Of a stretch of 5,868 bases of DNA, positions 1 to 5,868 are shown one piece after another. Numbering within the stretch: position 1 is the stretch's first letter; each line of letters starts with the position of its first letter. Made by a program: the position numbers and the translations under genes. The notes beneath the pieces are model-generated. The model saw only the letters and a program-made list of their open reading frames with translations. It ran no database searches and was not told the origin of the DNA. The stretch covers positions 1 through 5,868 of the forward strand of contig DLHV01000053.1 in NCBI GenBank assembly GCA_002483395.1, in the 5' to 3' direction. Source of the stretch: Chloracidobacterium sp. UBA7659 (GTDB lineage Bacteria; Acidobacteriota; Blastocatellia; Pyrinomonadales; Pyrinomonadaceae).

Positions 1-182
1 ACCGTCAGTACGCCGCCGAAACAGTCAAGATAACGGTTGCCCTGATCGTCCCAAACATATTCGCCTTCGCCTTTGACGAGTGCAACCGGCTCCTGATAAT
101 AAGTCGCGACGGCTGGGAACAGAAATTCTTTATGCTTTCGCACAGCTTCGGAGACGGTGGATTTTTGTTCTTGTGGATTCAT
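1..182 (-). CDS. Class III PLP-dependent aminotransferase, N-terminal fragment
   Basis: Only the first 60 codons lie in the window; the gene continues past the left edge. The start is the ATG at 182-180. The peptide begins MNPQEQKSTVSEAVRKHKEF and continues with LFPAVATYYQEP, then a GEGEYVWDDQGNRYLDCFGG segment at about residues 39-58. The G-x-G-x-x-(V/L)-W-D-x-x-G-x-x-Y-L-D-x-x-G-G pattern is the conserved N-terminal signature of class III aminotransferases (the ornithine, 4-aminobutyrate and alanine-glyoxylate aminotransferase fold). These move an amino group between an amino acid and an oxo-acid using pyridoxal phosphate. The PLP-binding lysine is beyond the window, so the substrate cannot be assigned. 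The opening resembles AGXT2-like enzymes, but that is an impression. No Shine-Dalgarno sequence precedes the ATG; the upstream bases belong to a long hairpin. The gene is divergent from the inositol-3-phosphate synthase gene. Confidence 0.87.
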   Translation of the reverse strand, partial: MNPQEQKSTVSEAVRKHKEFLFPAVATYYQEPVALVKGEGEYVWDDQGNRYLDCFGGVLT

Positions 183-185
183 AAG

Positions 186-280
186 ATTAATTTACCCGCG
201 AAATACGCCAAAAGGCACGAAAAAGAGTAAGACATTCTACTCCATTTTCGCTTTTTTTCGCGTTTTTCGCGAGCATTAAT
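186..280. repeat. Long imperfect inverted repeat (hairpin), dispersed-repeat-like
   Basis: The left arm (186-229) and right arm (238-280) pair imperfectly over about 44 bases. The core is perfect: GAGTA at 225-229 pairs with TACTC at 238-242 around an 8-base loop (230-237). The outer ends also pair (ATTAA 186-190 with TTAAT 276-280). Between them, both arms carry the same A-rich pattern with repeated CGCGAAA/ACGCGAAA units when read toward the loop. The composition, with CGCGAAA on one arm and TTTCGCG on the other, differs from the neighbouring genes and resembles the short palindromic repeats scattered in many bacterial genomes. Whether it is repeated elsewhere in this genome cannot be seen here. 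It sits directly upstream of the aminotransferase ATG, so it would fold in that gene's leader RNA. It could also act as a transcript-end structure or an insertion footprint. Confidence 0.7.
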
Positions 281-426
281 TCTTTTAAAAGGTGAGCCTT
301 TGTCGTCTGCTCCCATCATGGCTTTGCGGATCTGCGGGATCGGCGGGCCTCCGTATGACTTTTTATGCAAACAAGAATCGAGACACGATAGTGGGGATCA
401 ATCTGTTTGATTCGCGTGATTTATTG

Positions 427-438
427 TAGAATCAGAGT
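427..438 (+). promoter_or_regulatory. Possible -10 box and weak ribosome site of the inositol synthase gene
   Basis: TAGAAT at 427-432 resembles a -10 hexamer. It is only 12 bases from the ATG at 445, so if used it would give a very short leader. The nearest -35-like sequence, TTGATT at 407-412, is 14 bases away, which is short for a standard promoter. CAGAG at 433-437 is the only purine-rich stretch before the start and is a poor Shine-Dalgarno sequence. A promoter must lie somewhere in 183-444 because the neighbours are divergent; this exact placement is a weak guess. Confidence 0.25.
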
Positions 439-444
439 TTTTAT

Positions 445-1614
445 ATGAAACGGAAACTTGGAATAGCGATAGTCGGGCTTGGCGGCGCGGTTGGGACGAC
501 GATGTTTGCCGGTATCGAACTGATCAAAAAGGGCCTGATCGGCAAACAAGGTCTGCCGTTGGCGGAACTGGATGTCGCGGGAATCGCCGATTATGAAGAC
601 ATCGTCATCGCCGGATGGGATCTTTTTGGCAGCCACCTTGCAAACGCAGCCGAAGAGCACGACGTTCTGACGCATAAGCAGTTCGTCGCGGTTGAAGCGG
701 AGCTACGAGCAGTTAGGCCGTGGCCGGGAGCCGGGAATCGGGACTTTCTGACAAATATCGCCGGCGAAAATCAGATATCGGCCCGAACGCACCGCGAATC
801 GATCAAACGCATAAAAAGCAATATCGATGAATTTAAGACGCGGTGCGATTCGGTTGTCGTGATCAACCTCGCCTCGACCGAAAAGCTTGCCGTCGAAGGC
901 AATGAAATACTAAACACTCTCGCGGATCTTGAAAAGGCGTTGGACGAGAACTCGGCGGACGTTTCGCCGTCGATGCTCTACGCTTATGCCGCGGTTGCGT
1001 GCGGCGTGCCGTATGGGAATTTCACGCCGTCGGTAGCGGCCGACATTCCGGCGATGATCGAGTTTGCCGAAAAGCAGGGCGTGCCGATCGCCGGAAAGGA
1101 TGGCAAAACCGGGCAGACCTTTATTAAGTCGGTGCTCGCCCCGGCGTTCAGAAGCCGTGCTCTGAAAGTTGAAGGCTGGTTTTCGACAAATATCCTTGGT
1201 AACCGCGACGGCCTGGCGCTTAGCGATGAAGACTCGCTCGCTTCGAAAGTAAAGACGAAAAGCTCATTGCTCGACGACATTTTGGGCTACAAGGTCGAAG
1301 ACCACCTTGTCGATATCCGGTATTACCGCCCCCGCAAGGACAATAAAGAGGCGTGGGACAACATCGATCTGACCGGGTTTCTCGGCCAGCCGATGCAGCT
1401 AAAGGTGAACTTTCTCTGCCGTGATTCTATCCTCGCCGCTCCGCTTGCCATCGAGATCGCACGCCTGCTCGATCTCGCAAAGCAGCGAGGAGAAAAAGGG
1501 ATTCAGAAACAGCTTTCGGTCTTCTTCAAGCTGCCGATGGCAAAATCCGGCAAGCCGGAGCAGGCCTTTCACCGGCAGGAGGAGATGCTGACAAGATGGT
1601 TACGGAACCAGTAG
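445..1614 (+). CDS. ino1: Inositol-3-phosphate synthase (myo-inositol-1-phosphate synthase)
   Basis: A 389-residue cytoplasmic enzyme that converts D-glucose 6-phosphate to 1D-myo-inositol 3-phosphate with bound NAD+, the committed step to inositol and its lipids and solutes. The N-terminal Rossmann motif IVGLGGAVGTT spans residues 9-19. VVVINLASTE (137-146) corresponds to the conserved strand that reads LWTANTERY in eukaryotic enzymes. PYGNFTPS (189-196), GKDGKTGQTF (217-226, the lysine-rich active-site loop) and STNILGNRDG (247-256, compare SYNHLGNNDG) are the family landmarks. CRDSILAAPLAIEIARLLDL (325-344) matches the C-terminal conserved helix (CEDSLLAAPL in relatives). The length fits the short prokaryotic form, not the roughly 500-residue eukaryotic one. 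The ATG at 445 is preceded by an in-frame TAG at 427-429, so no upstream extension is possible. It is convergent with the kinase operon, with about 40-50 bases between the ends. Catalytic lysines are inferred from motif position, not tested. Confidence 0.93.
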   Translation: MKRKLGIAIVGLGGAVGTTMFAGIELIKKGLIGKQGLPLAELDVAGIADYEDIVIAGWDLFGSHLANAAEEHDVLTHKQFVAVEAELRAVRPWPGAGNRDFLTNIAGENQISARTHRESIKRIKSNIDEFKTRCDSVVVINLASTEKLAVEGNEILNTLADLEKALDENSADVSPSMLYAYAAVACGVPYGNFTPSVAADIPAMIEFAEKQGVPIAGKDGKTGQTFIKSVLAPAFRSRALKVEGWFSTNILGNRDGLALSDEDSLASKVKTKSSLLDDILGYKVEDHLVDIRYYRPRKDNKEAWDNIDLTGFLGQPMQLKVNFLCRDSILAAPLAIEIARLLDLAKQRGEKGIQKQLSVFFKLPMAKSGKPEQAFHRQEEMLTRWLRNQ

Positions 1615-1664
1615 ACCATTGCCCTCAGAATGCTCGCGTGACATACCGAGATTAGCCTTCCGGT

Positions 1665-1955
1665 TTAAATTCCCATTCCTGTTGCTGTGTCTGCCAGTTC
1701 CGCCGTCCGACATGGAACAGCCACACACATGCCGCCGCAAAGAAACGGAGTCGCTTTGGGGCACCGATAAGCAACTGTGTTAAGGACCTCGTCCTTCCTA
1801 TCCGTATCGAGTGCGGCAATAGTATCTTCCACACGTTTACGTTCGTCTGCTGTGATTGTCTGATCCTGAAGCAGGCCTGTAAGGTGGTCTTTAAGCCACG
1901 GTACTATTAGCTCGTTGATCTCGTCCTCAACCGTCCGATTGTTTGAATAAGTCAT
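1665..1955 (-). CDS. Small cysteine-containing protein of unknown function, last gene of the kinase operon
   Basis: A 96-residue protein from the ATG at 1955 to the TAA at 1665-1667; I do not recognise a family. Residues 1-60 are hydrophilic, acidic and probably helical (EDEINELIVPW near 10-20, TADERKRVEDTIAALD at 35-50). The C-terminal third changes character: Cys at 65, 73, 77 and 82 (spacing x7, x3, x4) in a Gly/Pro/Ala-rich segment including FLCGGMCVAVPC at 71-82. There is no signal peptide or membrane segment. Translation is well supported: AAGGAGG lies 7 bases before the ATG and directly abuts the kinase stop codon, only 14 bases separating the two genes. A second reading frame is also open over 1667-1834 and continues to a stop at 1652-1654, ending in EWEFKPEG. 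An assembly or real frameshift could therefore replace the Cys-rich tail. The N-terminal half is more certain than the C-terminal half. The function is unknown; a partner or target of the kinase is only a guess from context. Confidence 0.6.
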   Translation of the reverse strand: MTYSNNRTVEDEINELIVPWLKDHLTGLLQDQTITADERKRVEDTIAALDTDRKDEVLNTVAYRCPKATPFLCGGMCVAVPCRTAELADTATGMGI

Positions 1956-1962
1956 TGCTCTT

Positions 1963-1969
1963 CCTCCTT
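1963..1969 (-). promoter_or_regulatory. Strong Shine-Dalgarno site of the small downstream gene
   Basis: On the minus strand AAGGAGG occupies 1969-1963, seven bases before the ATG at 1955 and immediately after the kinase TAA (1972-1970). This is the best ribosome site in the window. It fixes the start of the small gene and suggests that ribosomes finishing the kinase re-initiate here. Confidence 0.85.
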
Positions 1970-4900
1970 TTATCTAAAGTTTCCCATGCTCGAAATAACC
2001 TGCCAGTTCGACTGTTTCCCGAAGTAGATCGATCTACCGTCAGGTGCCCAGGTAAGACTGGCAAAATAAACCCTTTGATCGTTGCTTTTCAAAATAGTCC
2101 GGTCTTCACGCCCGTATAACGACATGACGTGAATGCTGTCTTCATCCCGTTCCCGTTTAACATAGGCCAGCGACCGTCGATCCGGAGAGAGGCTCATGTT
2201 CATCGAATAGGCTCCGTTAAGACGTTGGAGAAGACCGACAGCTCCGTTATGGACTGAAACCTCGTACAACTGGACGGCAGCGCCCATCGGATTCACCAAT
2301 TTGACGCCAAGAGTGGATTTTACAATCAGCTCGCGCCCGGATGCGGACCACCCGACGATTCCCAGTACGTCGGCGGACTCCAACAGATGCCTGGTACCGG
2401 CGGAATCGTGAACCCATAGGCTCCACTTATGATTCGAACTCGGTGTTTCGCCTCCATGCTTAAGTCGCAAAAAAGCCACGCGATCACCATTCGGCGAAAC
2501 CGCCGGATTGAAAAACCAGTCCCCCGGTTCGACATTACCTGTGACTCGGACCTCGCCCGTGCCGTCGGCGGCGGCTTTCCATATATTGGGGACATTTTCT
2601 CGTCTTGCGCAATAGACGATCGATCCGCCGTCCGGTGACCATTGATAATCCTGCGTTTGCCATCTGTTGGATGGTAATAGACCAAATCCCGCGAACATTA
2701 CGCCGTCGGTGGTCAGCGGCCCCGGCTCGCCGCCGGCAGCGGGCATGGCCCACAGATTTACACGGCCGTTCAGGTCTCGCAGGAACGCGATTTGTGTCCC
2801 GTCGGGGGACCAAATCGGCAGGAAACCATCTTTCGAAAATTCCCGGGTCGTACGATCCTGATCGAGCGATTGCGAGACGATAGCGGAACCGTTAATCATG
2901 CGCGATACATCGGCTGAACGCGTCTCCTGGTACGCGACATGCCGTCCGTCCGGCGCCGGGTCGGCCCACATTTCGATTCCCAGGCTGTCCGTCAATCGAA
3001 GCTCTTCCGAATCGTCGATTCGGACATTCCACAGATCGGCGTCGTCCCGTTGCGAATAATAAAGGACTTCCGTTCCGCCGGGCGAGACCGAGGAAATGTA
3101 AAGCGGCACATCGCTGGAAAGCACCTGGACCGGTGAATCTCCGTTTAATCCGCACGCGAAAATCTGACTGATCTCGTTTCTTACCGAATCATATAAGACG
3201 CGCCGGCCATCCGGATGCCAGACAAGGTTGCGTTCCGGGTACTTATCGTTGGTAATTCGCGTTGGCGTTCCGCCGTCGGTCGAAACGACCCATATATCGC
3301 TCTGCCCGTCCTTGATGTCCGTATATGCGATTCGCCCGCCGTCAGGCGAAATAGCGAAGTACACCTGTGGTAAATGCGACAATTCCAAATTCGCCAATTT
3401 CTCCGTCCGTTTGCTTGCAACATCGAGATAATATAGCGCGTTACGCGTTCCGAAAATGATTCGTTGGCCATCCTCGCTCCAATCCAGAAGCTCCGTGGCG
3501 TTAACATCGACGGCAGCGAGCAATGTCGGCGTTCCTCCCAGCGTCGGAATCGCCCAAATACCAATTTCATTGCGGCGTTTAGAGAGAAAAGCGATTTTTT
3601 CGCCGTCCGGAGAAAAGATGGGACTCGTCTCCGGCCATTGGTCCTTCTTGAGCGTGAACGCCTCGCCGCCCGATAATTGCTTAAGCCAGATGCCGCTGAC
3701 TCCATTTCTGGTCGATGCGAAGGCAACAAGCTTGCCGTCCGGAGAGAACCTTGCGGCGCTGCCCAGATCCTCTCCCAGATCGCGCTTCCAGCTAAATAGC
3801 TGCGACACCGACGGAGCTTCCTTAACGGGCGGTTTTTCGGACTCCGACACGATTTGCCACATGTACCAGCCTCCGGAGCCGATGATCAACGCCGCAAATG
3901 CCGCAGCCGCCCAGAGTCCGATCCTCGACATTTCAAACTCACCGGTCTTATGATCCGTTCGATTGCCGTCCGTAACGGCCCGCTCGATCTCCCCGGTCAA
4001 AAGTCCATGCGGCAGCGTCGTTTCCATACTTAGCGGCCGGTCCGCGGAGACCATTTTGGAGCCTGCATCGCGAAGCATTTCCAATGGCAGGCTCTTAAGG
4101 TCAAATAACATCTCGTCAATATTCCGGTAACGATCGGCGACGTTCTTTTCGAGCGCCTTTCGCACGATATATTCAAGCTTTGCCGGGATCCTCACCCCGT
4201 CAACGTCCATTGGCGGGACGTCGGATCTAAGGATCGCCGCAAGCTTATCGCTTGTGGTGGCCCCGGGAAATGGCGTCCTTCCGGTAAGCATTTCATATAC
4301 CACCACACCGAAACTCCATATATCGGTCCGAAAATCGATCGGGTGGCCGCGGGCCTGTTCGGGCGACATATACGCGATCGTTCCGAAGATCATTCCTGGC
4401 TGGCTGAACAAACTCTCGACCGATTCTTCGAAGTTTGCGGCGGACCTCTTAGCAAGGCTAAAGTCGAGCACTTTTACGTTTCGCTGGGCATCGATCATTA
4501 CATTCGAGGGTTTGATATCGCGGTGCACGACGCCGTGTGCGTGAGCTGCGGAAAGCGCGTCGGCGATCTGGATCGCTATCTCAACGGCTTCGGCGGCCGG
4601 GATCGGGCCGCGTGCGATGCGCTCGGCGAGCGTTTCGCCGCGGAGATACTGCATAACGATGAATTTATATCCGTCGGCATCACCAACTTCATATATTGAG
4701 CCGATATTCGGATGATCCAGAGCGGCCGCGGCGCGGGCTTCGCGGATCAGCCGCTTTCCGGCCGAAGGATCGAAAGCAGAATCGGACGGAAGGATCTTTA
4801 CCGCGACTTGCCGGTTCAACTGCAAATCTTCCGCCAGATAGACCTCACCCATACCGCCCGAGCCGAGAAGCTGTACGATCTTGTAGTGGCCGATGGTCTC

Positions 4901-5122
4901 GCCGATTTCGAGTCGTTCGTTTTCAATTTGCTTTGCAACTTCTAAAATTGCGGGTTCCTGCATATACTCTTCGTCAAACGAATTGAGCAGTTTCTCGACT
5001 TCTCGGCGCACCTCGTAATTACCGCTGCATGTATCCTCTAAAAAATCAGGACGCTGCCGCGGTGGAATTTCCAGGGCGTCGCCAAAGATCTCTTTAACTG
5101 TTTGCCATTGTGCTGCGTTCAT
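1970..5122 (-). CDS. Receptor-like Ser/Thr protein kinase with C-terminal TolB/PD40-type beta-propeller
   Basis: A 1050-residue membrane kinase of the bacterial PknB-like (Hanks-type) class. Residues 1-75 form the short helical N-terminus common in acidobacterial kinases (MNAAQWQTVKEIFGDALE). The kinase domain spans about 80-345: glycine loop GSGGMGEV (87-94), VAVK with Lys109, helix-C Glu128, HRDIKPSN (200-207, Asp202, Asn207), activation-segment end GTIAYMSPE (247-255) and DIWSFG (267-272). The metal-binding motif reads DFS (220-222) in place of DFG. After a linker, one hydrophobic membrane segment lies at about 401-422. The remaining roughly 600 residues carry about 13 repeats of the form (F/W/V/L)SPDG-x-x-(I/V)-(A/V)-(F/Y), at about 459, 503, 548, 591, 635, 679, 722, 771, 828, 875, 925, 978 and 1025. 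These predict one or two beta-propellers outside the cytoplasm. The ATG is chosen because the N-terminus matches the family; its ribosome site is weak. The gene lies 113 bases after the sigma factor. The ligand is unknown. Confidence 0.96.
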   Translation of the reverse strand: MNAAQWQTVKEIFGDALEIPPRQRPDFLEDTCSGNYEVRREVEKLLNSFDEEYMQEPAILEVAKQIENERLEIGETIGHYKIVQLLGSGGMGEVYLAEDLQLNRQVAVKILPSDSAFDPSAGKRLIREARAAAALDHPNIGSIYEVGDADGYKFIVMQYLRGETLAERIARGPIPAAEAVEIAIQIADALSAAHAHGVVHRDIKPSNVMIDAQRNVKVLDFSLAKRSAANFEESVESLFSQPGMIFGTIAYMSPEQARGHPIDFRTDIWSFGVVVYEMLTGRTPFPGATTSDKLAAILRSDVPPMDVDGVRIPAKLEYIVRKALEKNVADRYRNIDEMLFDLKSLPLEMLRDAGSKMVSADRPLSMETTLPHGLLTGEIERAVTDGNRTDHKTGEFEMSRIGLWAAAAFAALIIGSGGWYMWQIVSESEKPPVKEAPSVSQLFSWKRDLGEDLGSAARFSPDGKLVAFASTRNGVSGIWLKQLSGGEAFTLKKDQWPETSPIFSPDGEKIAFLSKRRNEIGIWAIPTLGGTPTLLAAVDVNATELLDWSEDGQRIIFGTRNALYYLDVASKRTEKLANLELSHLPQVYFAISPDGGRIAYTDIKDGQSDIWVVSTDGGTPTRITNDKYPERNLVWHPDGRRVLYDSVRNEISQIFACGLNGDSPVQVLSSDVPLYISSVSPGGTEVLYYSQRDDADLWNVRIDDSEELRLTDSLGIEMWADPAPDGRHVAYQETRSADVSRMINGSAIVSQSLDQDRTTREFSKDGFLPIWSPDGTQIAFLRDLNGRVNLWAMPAAGGEPGPLTTDGVMFAGFGLLPSNRWQTQDYQWSPDGGSIVYCARRENVPNIWKAAADGTGEVRVTGNVEPGDWFFNPAVSPNGDRVAFLRLKHGGETPSSNHKWSLWVHDSAGTRHLLESADVLGIVGWSASGRELIVKSTLGVKLVNPMGAAVQLYEVSVHNGAVGLLQRLNGAYSMNMSLSPDRRSLAYVKRERDEDSIHVMSLYGREDRTILKSNDQRVYFASLTWAPDGRSIYFGKQSNWQVISSMGNFR

Positions 5123-5235
5123 GTAGTCTTAGCCGACGAGAATTTTTCAGCTTCTCATTTAGTTATCGCGACAGATTTGCAGAAAACTTGTCAAATTTCC
5201 CGATTTTTTTTGGAAACGCATCATCCGGTCGATTT
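5123..5235 (-). promoter_or_regulatory. Sigma factor-kinase intergenic region with a possible kinase promoter
   Basis: This 113-base AT-rich gap separates the sigma factor stop from the kinase ATG. On the minus strand a consensus-like TTGACA lies at 5194-5189, preceded by GGGAAAT, which loosely recalls the GGAA-type -35 of ECF promoters. A -10 partner is not convincing: the nearest candidate, GATAAC at 5167-5162, is 21 bases away. An A-tract lies at about 5210-5204 on this strand. No GC-rich hairpin followed by a T-run in the direction of transcription is visible, so read-through from the sigma gene is plausible. An internal or sigma-controlled promoter is possible but unproven. Confidence 0.3.
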
Positions 5236-5811
5236 TTATCCGCTCAATTCAAACCGCAGCCACGCCCTGGCCACATTCCATTCGCGGGATATGGTGGACT
5301 CGGAAACTTTCAGCACCTCCGCGATCTCGGCTATGCTCATTCCGGCAAAATAACGCATCTCGACGATATGGGCCTGCCGGGAATCGATTTCAGACAAGCG
5401 ATCCAGCGCCGAATCAAGCGCCAGCATATCGATGCCCGGCGTATCTTGCGCCTCCACAACGGTCTCATCGAGCTGAATATGCTCGGCGTGTCCGCCACGC
5501 TTCCGCCGGTGTTTCGTTTTCGCATAATCGACCAGGATGCGCCGCATTATGCCCGCCGAGATCGCGAAAAAGTGCGAACGGTCACTACAGTCGAGATTTC
5601 GTTGTTCGGTGAGTTTTATATACGCTTCGTGGATGAGCGCAGTGGTCTGTAAGGTGTGGTCTTGTCGTTCGTGTCGCAGGAAATTGTGAGCCTGCCGTCT
5701 CAACTCATCGTAAACAAGGGGCAGAATCCTATCCAGGACCTCGGCATTACCGCCGATCGAATCACGGAGCATTTCCGTCATCTCCCACGAAGTGGCGGTC
5801 GGTTTTGACAT
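5236..5811 (-). CDS. ECF RNA polymerase sigma factor, TIGR02999-like
   Basis: A 191-residue sigma-70 family factor with only regions 2 and 4, which directs RNA polymerase to selected promoters. Region 2 covers about residues 25-98: LPLVYDELRRQAHNFLRHE (30-48), HTLQTTALIHEAYIKL (52-67) and FFAISAGIMRRILVDYAKTK (81-100). Region 4 covers about 135-187, with the helix-turn-helix MSIAEIAEVLKVSESTISRE at 158-177. The LQTTALIHEAY pattern is typical of the TIGR02999 subgroup found in acidobacteria and planctomycetes. The ATG at 5811 was chosen because MTEMLRD begins the conserved part about ten residues later. The frame stays open to the window edge and a TTG at 5862 is possible, but the extra residues (VRLRIGLFGHQIH...) do not look like the family. 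The ribosome site is weak. It lies immediately upstream of the kinase on the same strand. No anti-sigma factor gene is present in the window. Confidence 0.93.
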   Translation of the reverse strand: MSKPTATSWEMTEMLRDSIGGNAEVLDRILPLVYDELRRQAHNFLRHERQDHTLQTTALIHEAYIKLTEQRNLDCSDRSHFFAISAGIMRRILVDYAKTKHRRKRGGHAEHIQLDETVVEAQDTPGIDMLALDSALDRLSEIDSRQAHIVEMRYFAGMSIAEIAEVLKVSESTISREWNVARAWLRFELSG

Positions 5812-5868
5812 TGCGACGTCTGTCTGCCAGTGAATCTGGTGACCAAATAGCCCAATCCGCAAACGAAC

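Noticed and set aside
293..426. Short plus-strand open frame from a GTG at 293, including a 24-codon ATG frame at 353
   Set aside because: There is no properly spaced ribosome site and no recognisable protein; it is more likely leader sequence.
984..1280. 98-codon minus-strand open frame inside the inositol synthase gene
   Set aside because: It is antisense to the conserved active-site region of the synthase and has no domain or ribosome site.
1615..1664. Rho-independent terminator between the convergent genes
   Set aside because: Only a weak CTCG/CGAG pairing (1633-1636 with 1647-1650) is present, and no T-run follows on either strand.
2500..3780. Recurrent GCCGTCCGG-like short DNA repeats
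   Set aside because: They encode the Pro-Asp-Gly turns of the propeller repeats, so they are a protein repeat and not a DNA element or CRISPR.
2326..3953. Several open frames of 60-180 codons on both strands inside the kinase gene
   Set aside because: They lie wholly within the strongly supported kinase frame, are Arg/Ser/Pro-rich, lack ribosome sites and match no family; they are byproducts of the repeated SPDG codons.
5110..5652. 180-codon plus-strand open frame opposite the sigma factor
   Set aside because: It is antisense to the conserved sigma factor, has no recognisable domain, and the minus-strand protein explains the region fully.

Overview
This window looks like chromosomal DNA of an Acidobacteriota-type bacterium, possibly class Blastocatellia. 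That placement is an inference from gene content: a large membrane Ser/Thr kinase carrying a C-terminal TolB/PD40-type propeller, an ECF sigma factor of the TIGR02999 kind beside it, and a moderate, slightly GC-rich base composition. No rRNA, tRNA, CRISPR array or insertion sequence is visible.

Left part (1-1614): two divergent metabolic genes. The 5' end of a class III (PLP) aminotransferase gene runs off the left edge on the minus strand. A complete inositol-3-phosphate synthase gene (445-1614) lies on the plus strand. The 262-base gap between them holds a long imperfect hairpin (186-280) of the kind seen in dispersed palindromic repeats. It ends only 3 bases before the aminotransferase start codon.

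Right part (1652-5868), all minus strand and convergent with the inositol gene: an ECF sigma factor (5811-5236), a 1050-residue receptor-like Ser/Thr protein kinase (5122-1970), and a small cysteine-containing protein (1955-1665). The small gene's strong Shine-Dalgarno sequence abuts the kinase stop codon. The order sigma, kinase, small protein, with the last two probably translationally coupled, suggests a signalling operon. The propeller would sense something outside the cytoplasm, the kinase would signal inside, and the sigma factor would be the likely output. No anti-sigma factor gene is present, and the sigma factor has Thr-Thr where typical ECF sigmas carry acidic residues in region 2.2. 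This fits control of the sigma factor by phosphorylation.

Points most worth a second look: the sigma/kinase pair as a phospho-switch, the DFG-to-DFS change in the kinase, the four-cysteine C-terminus of the small protein (with a competing frameshift reading), and the hairpin in the aminotransferase leader.
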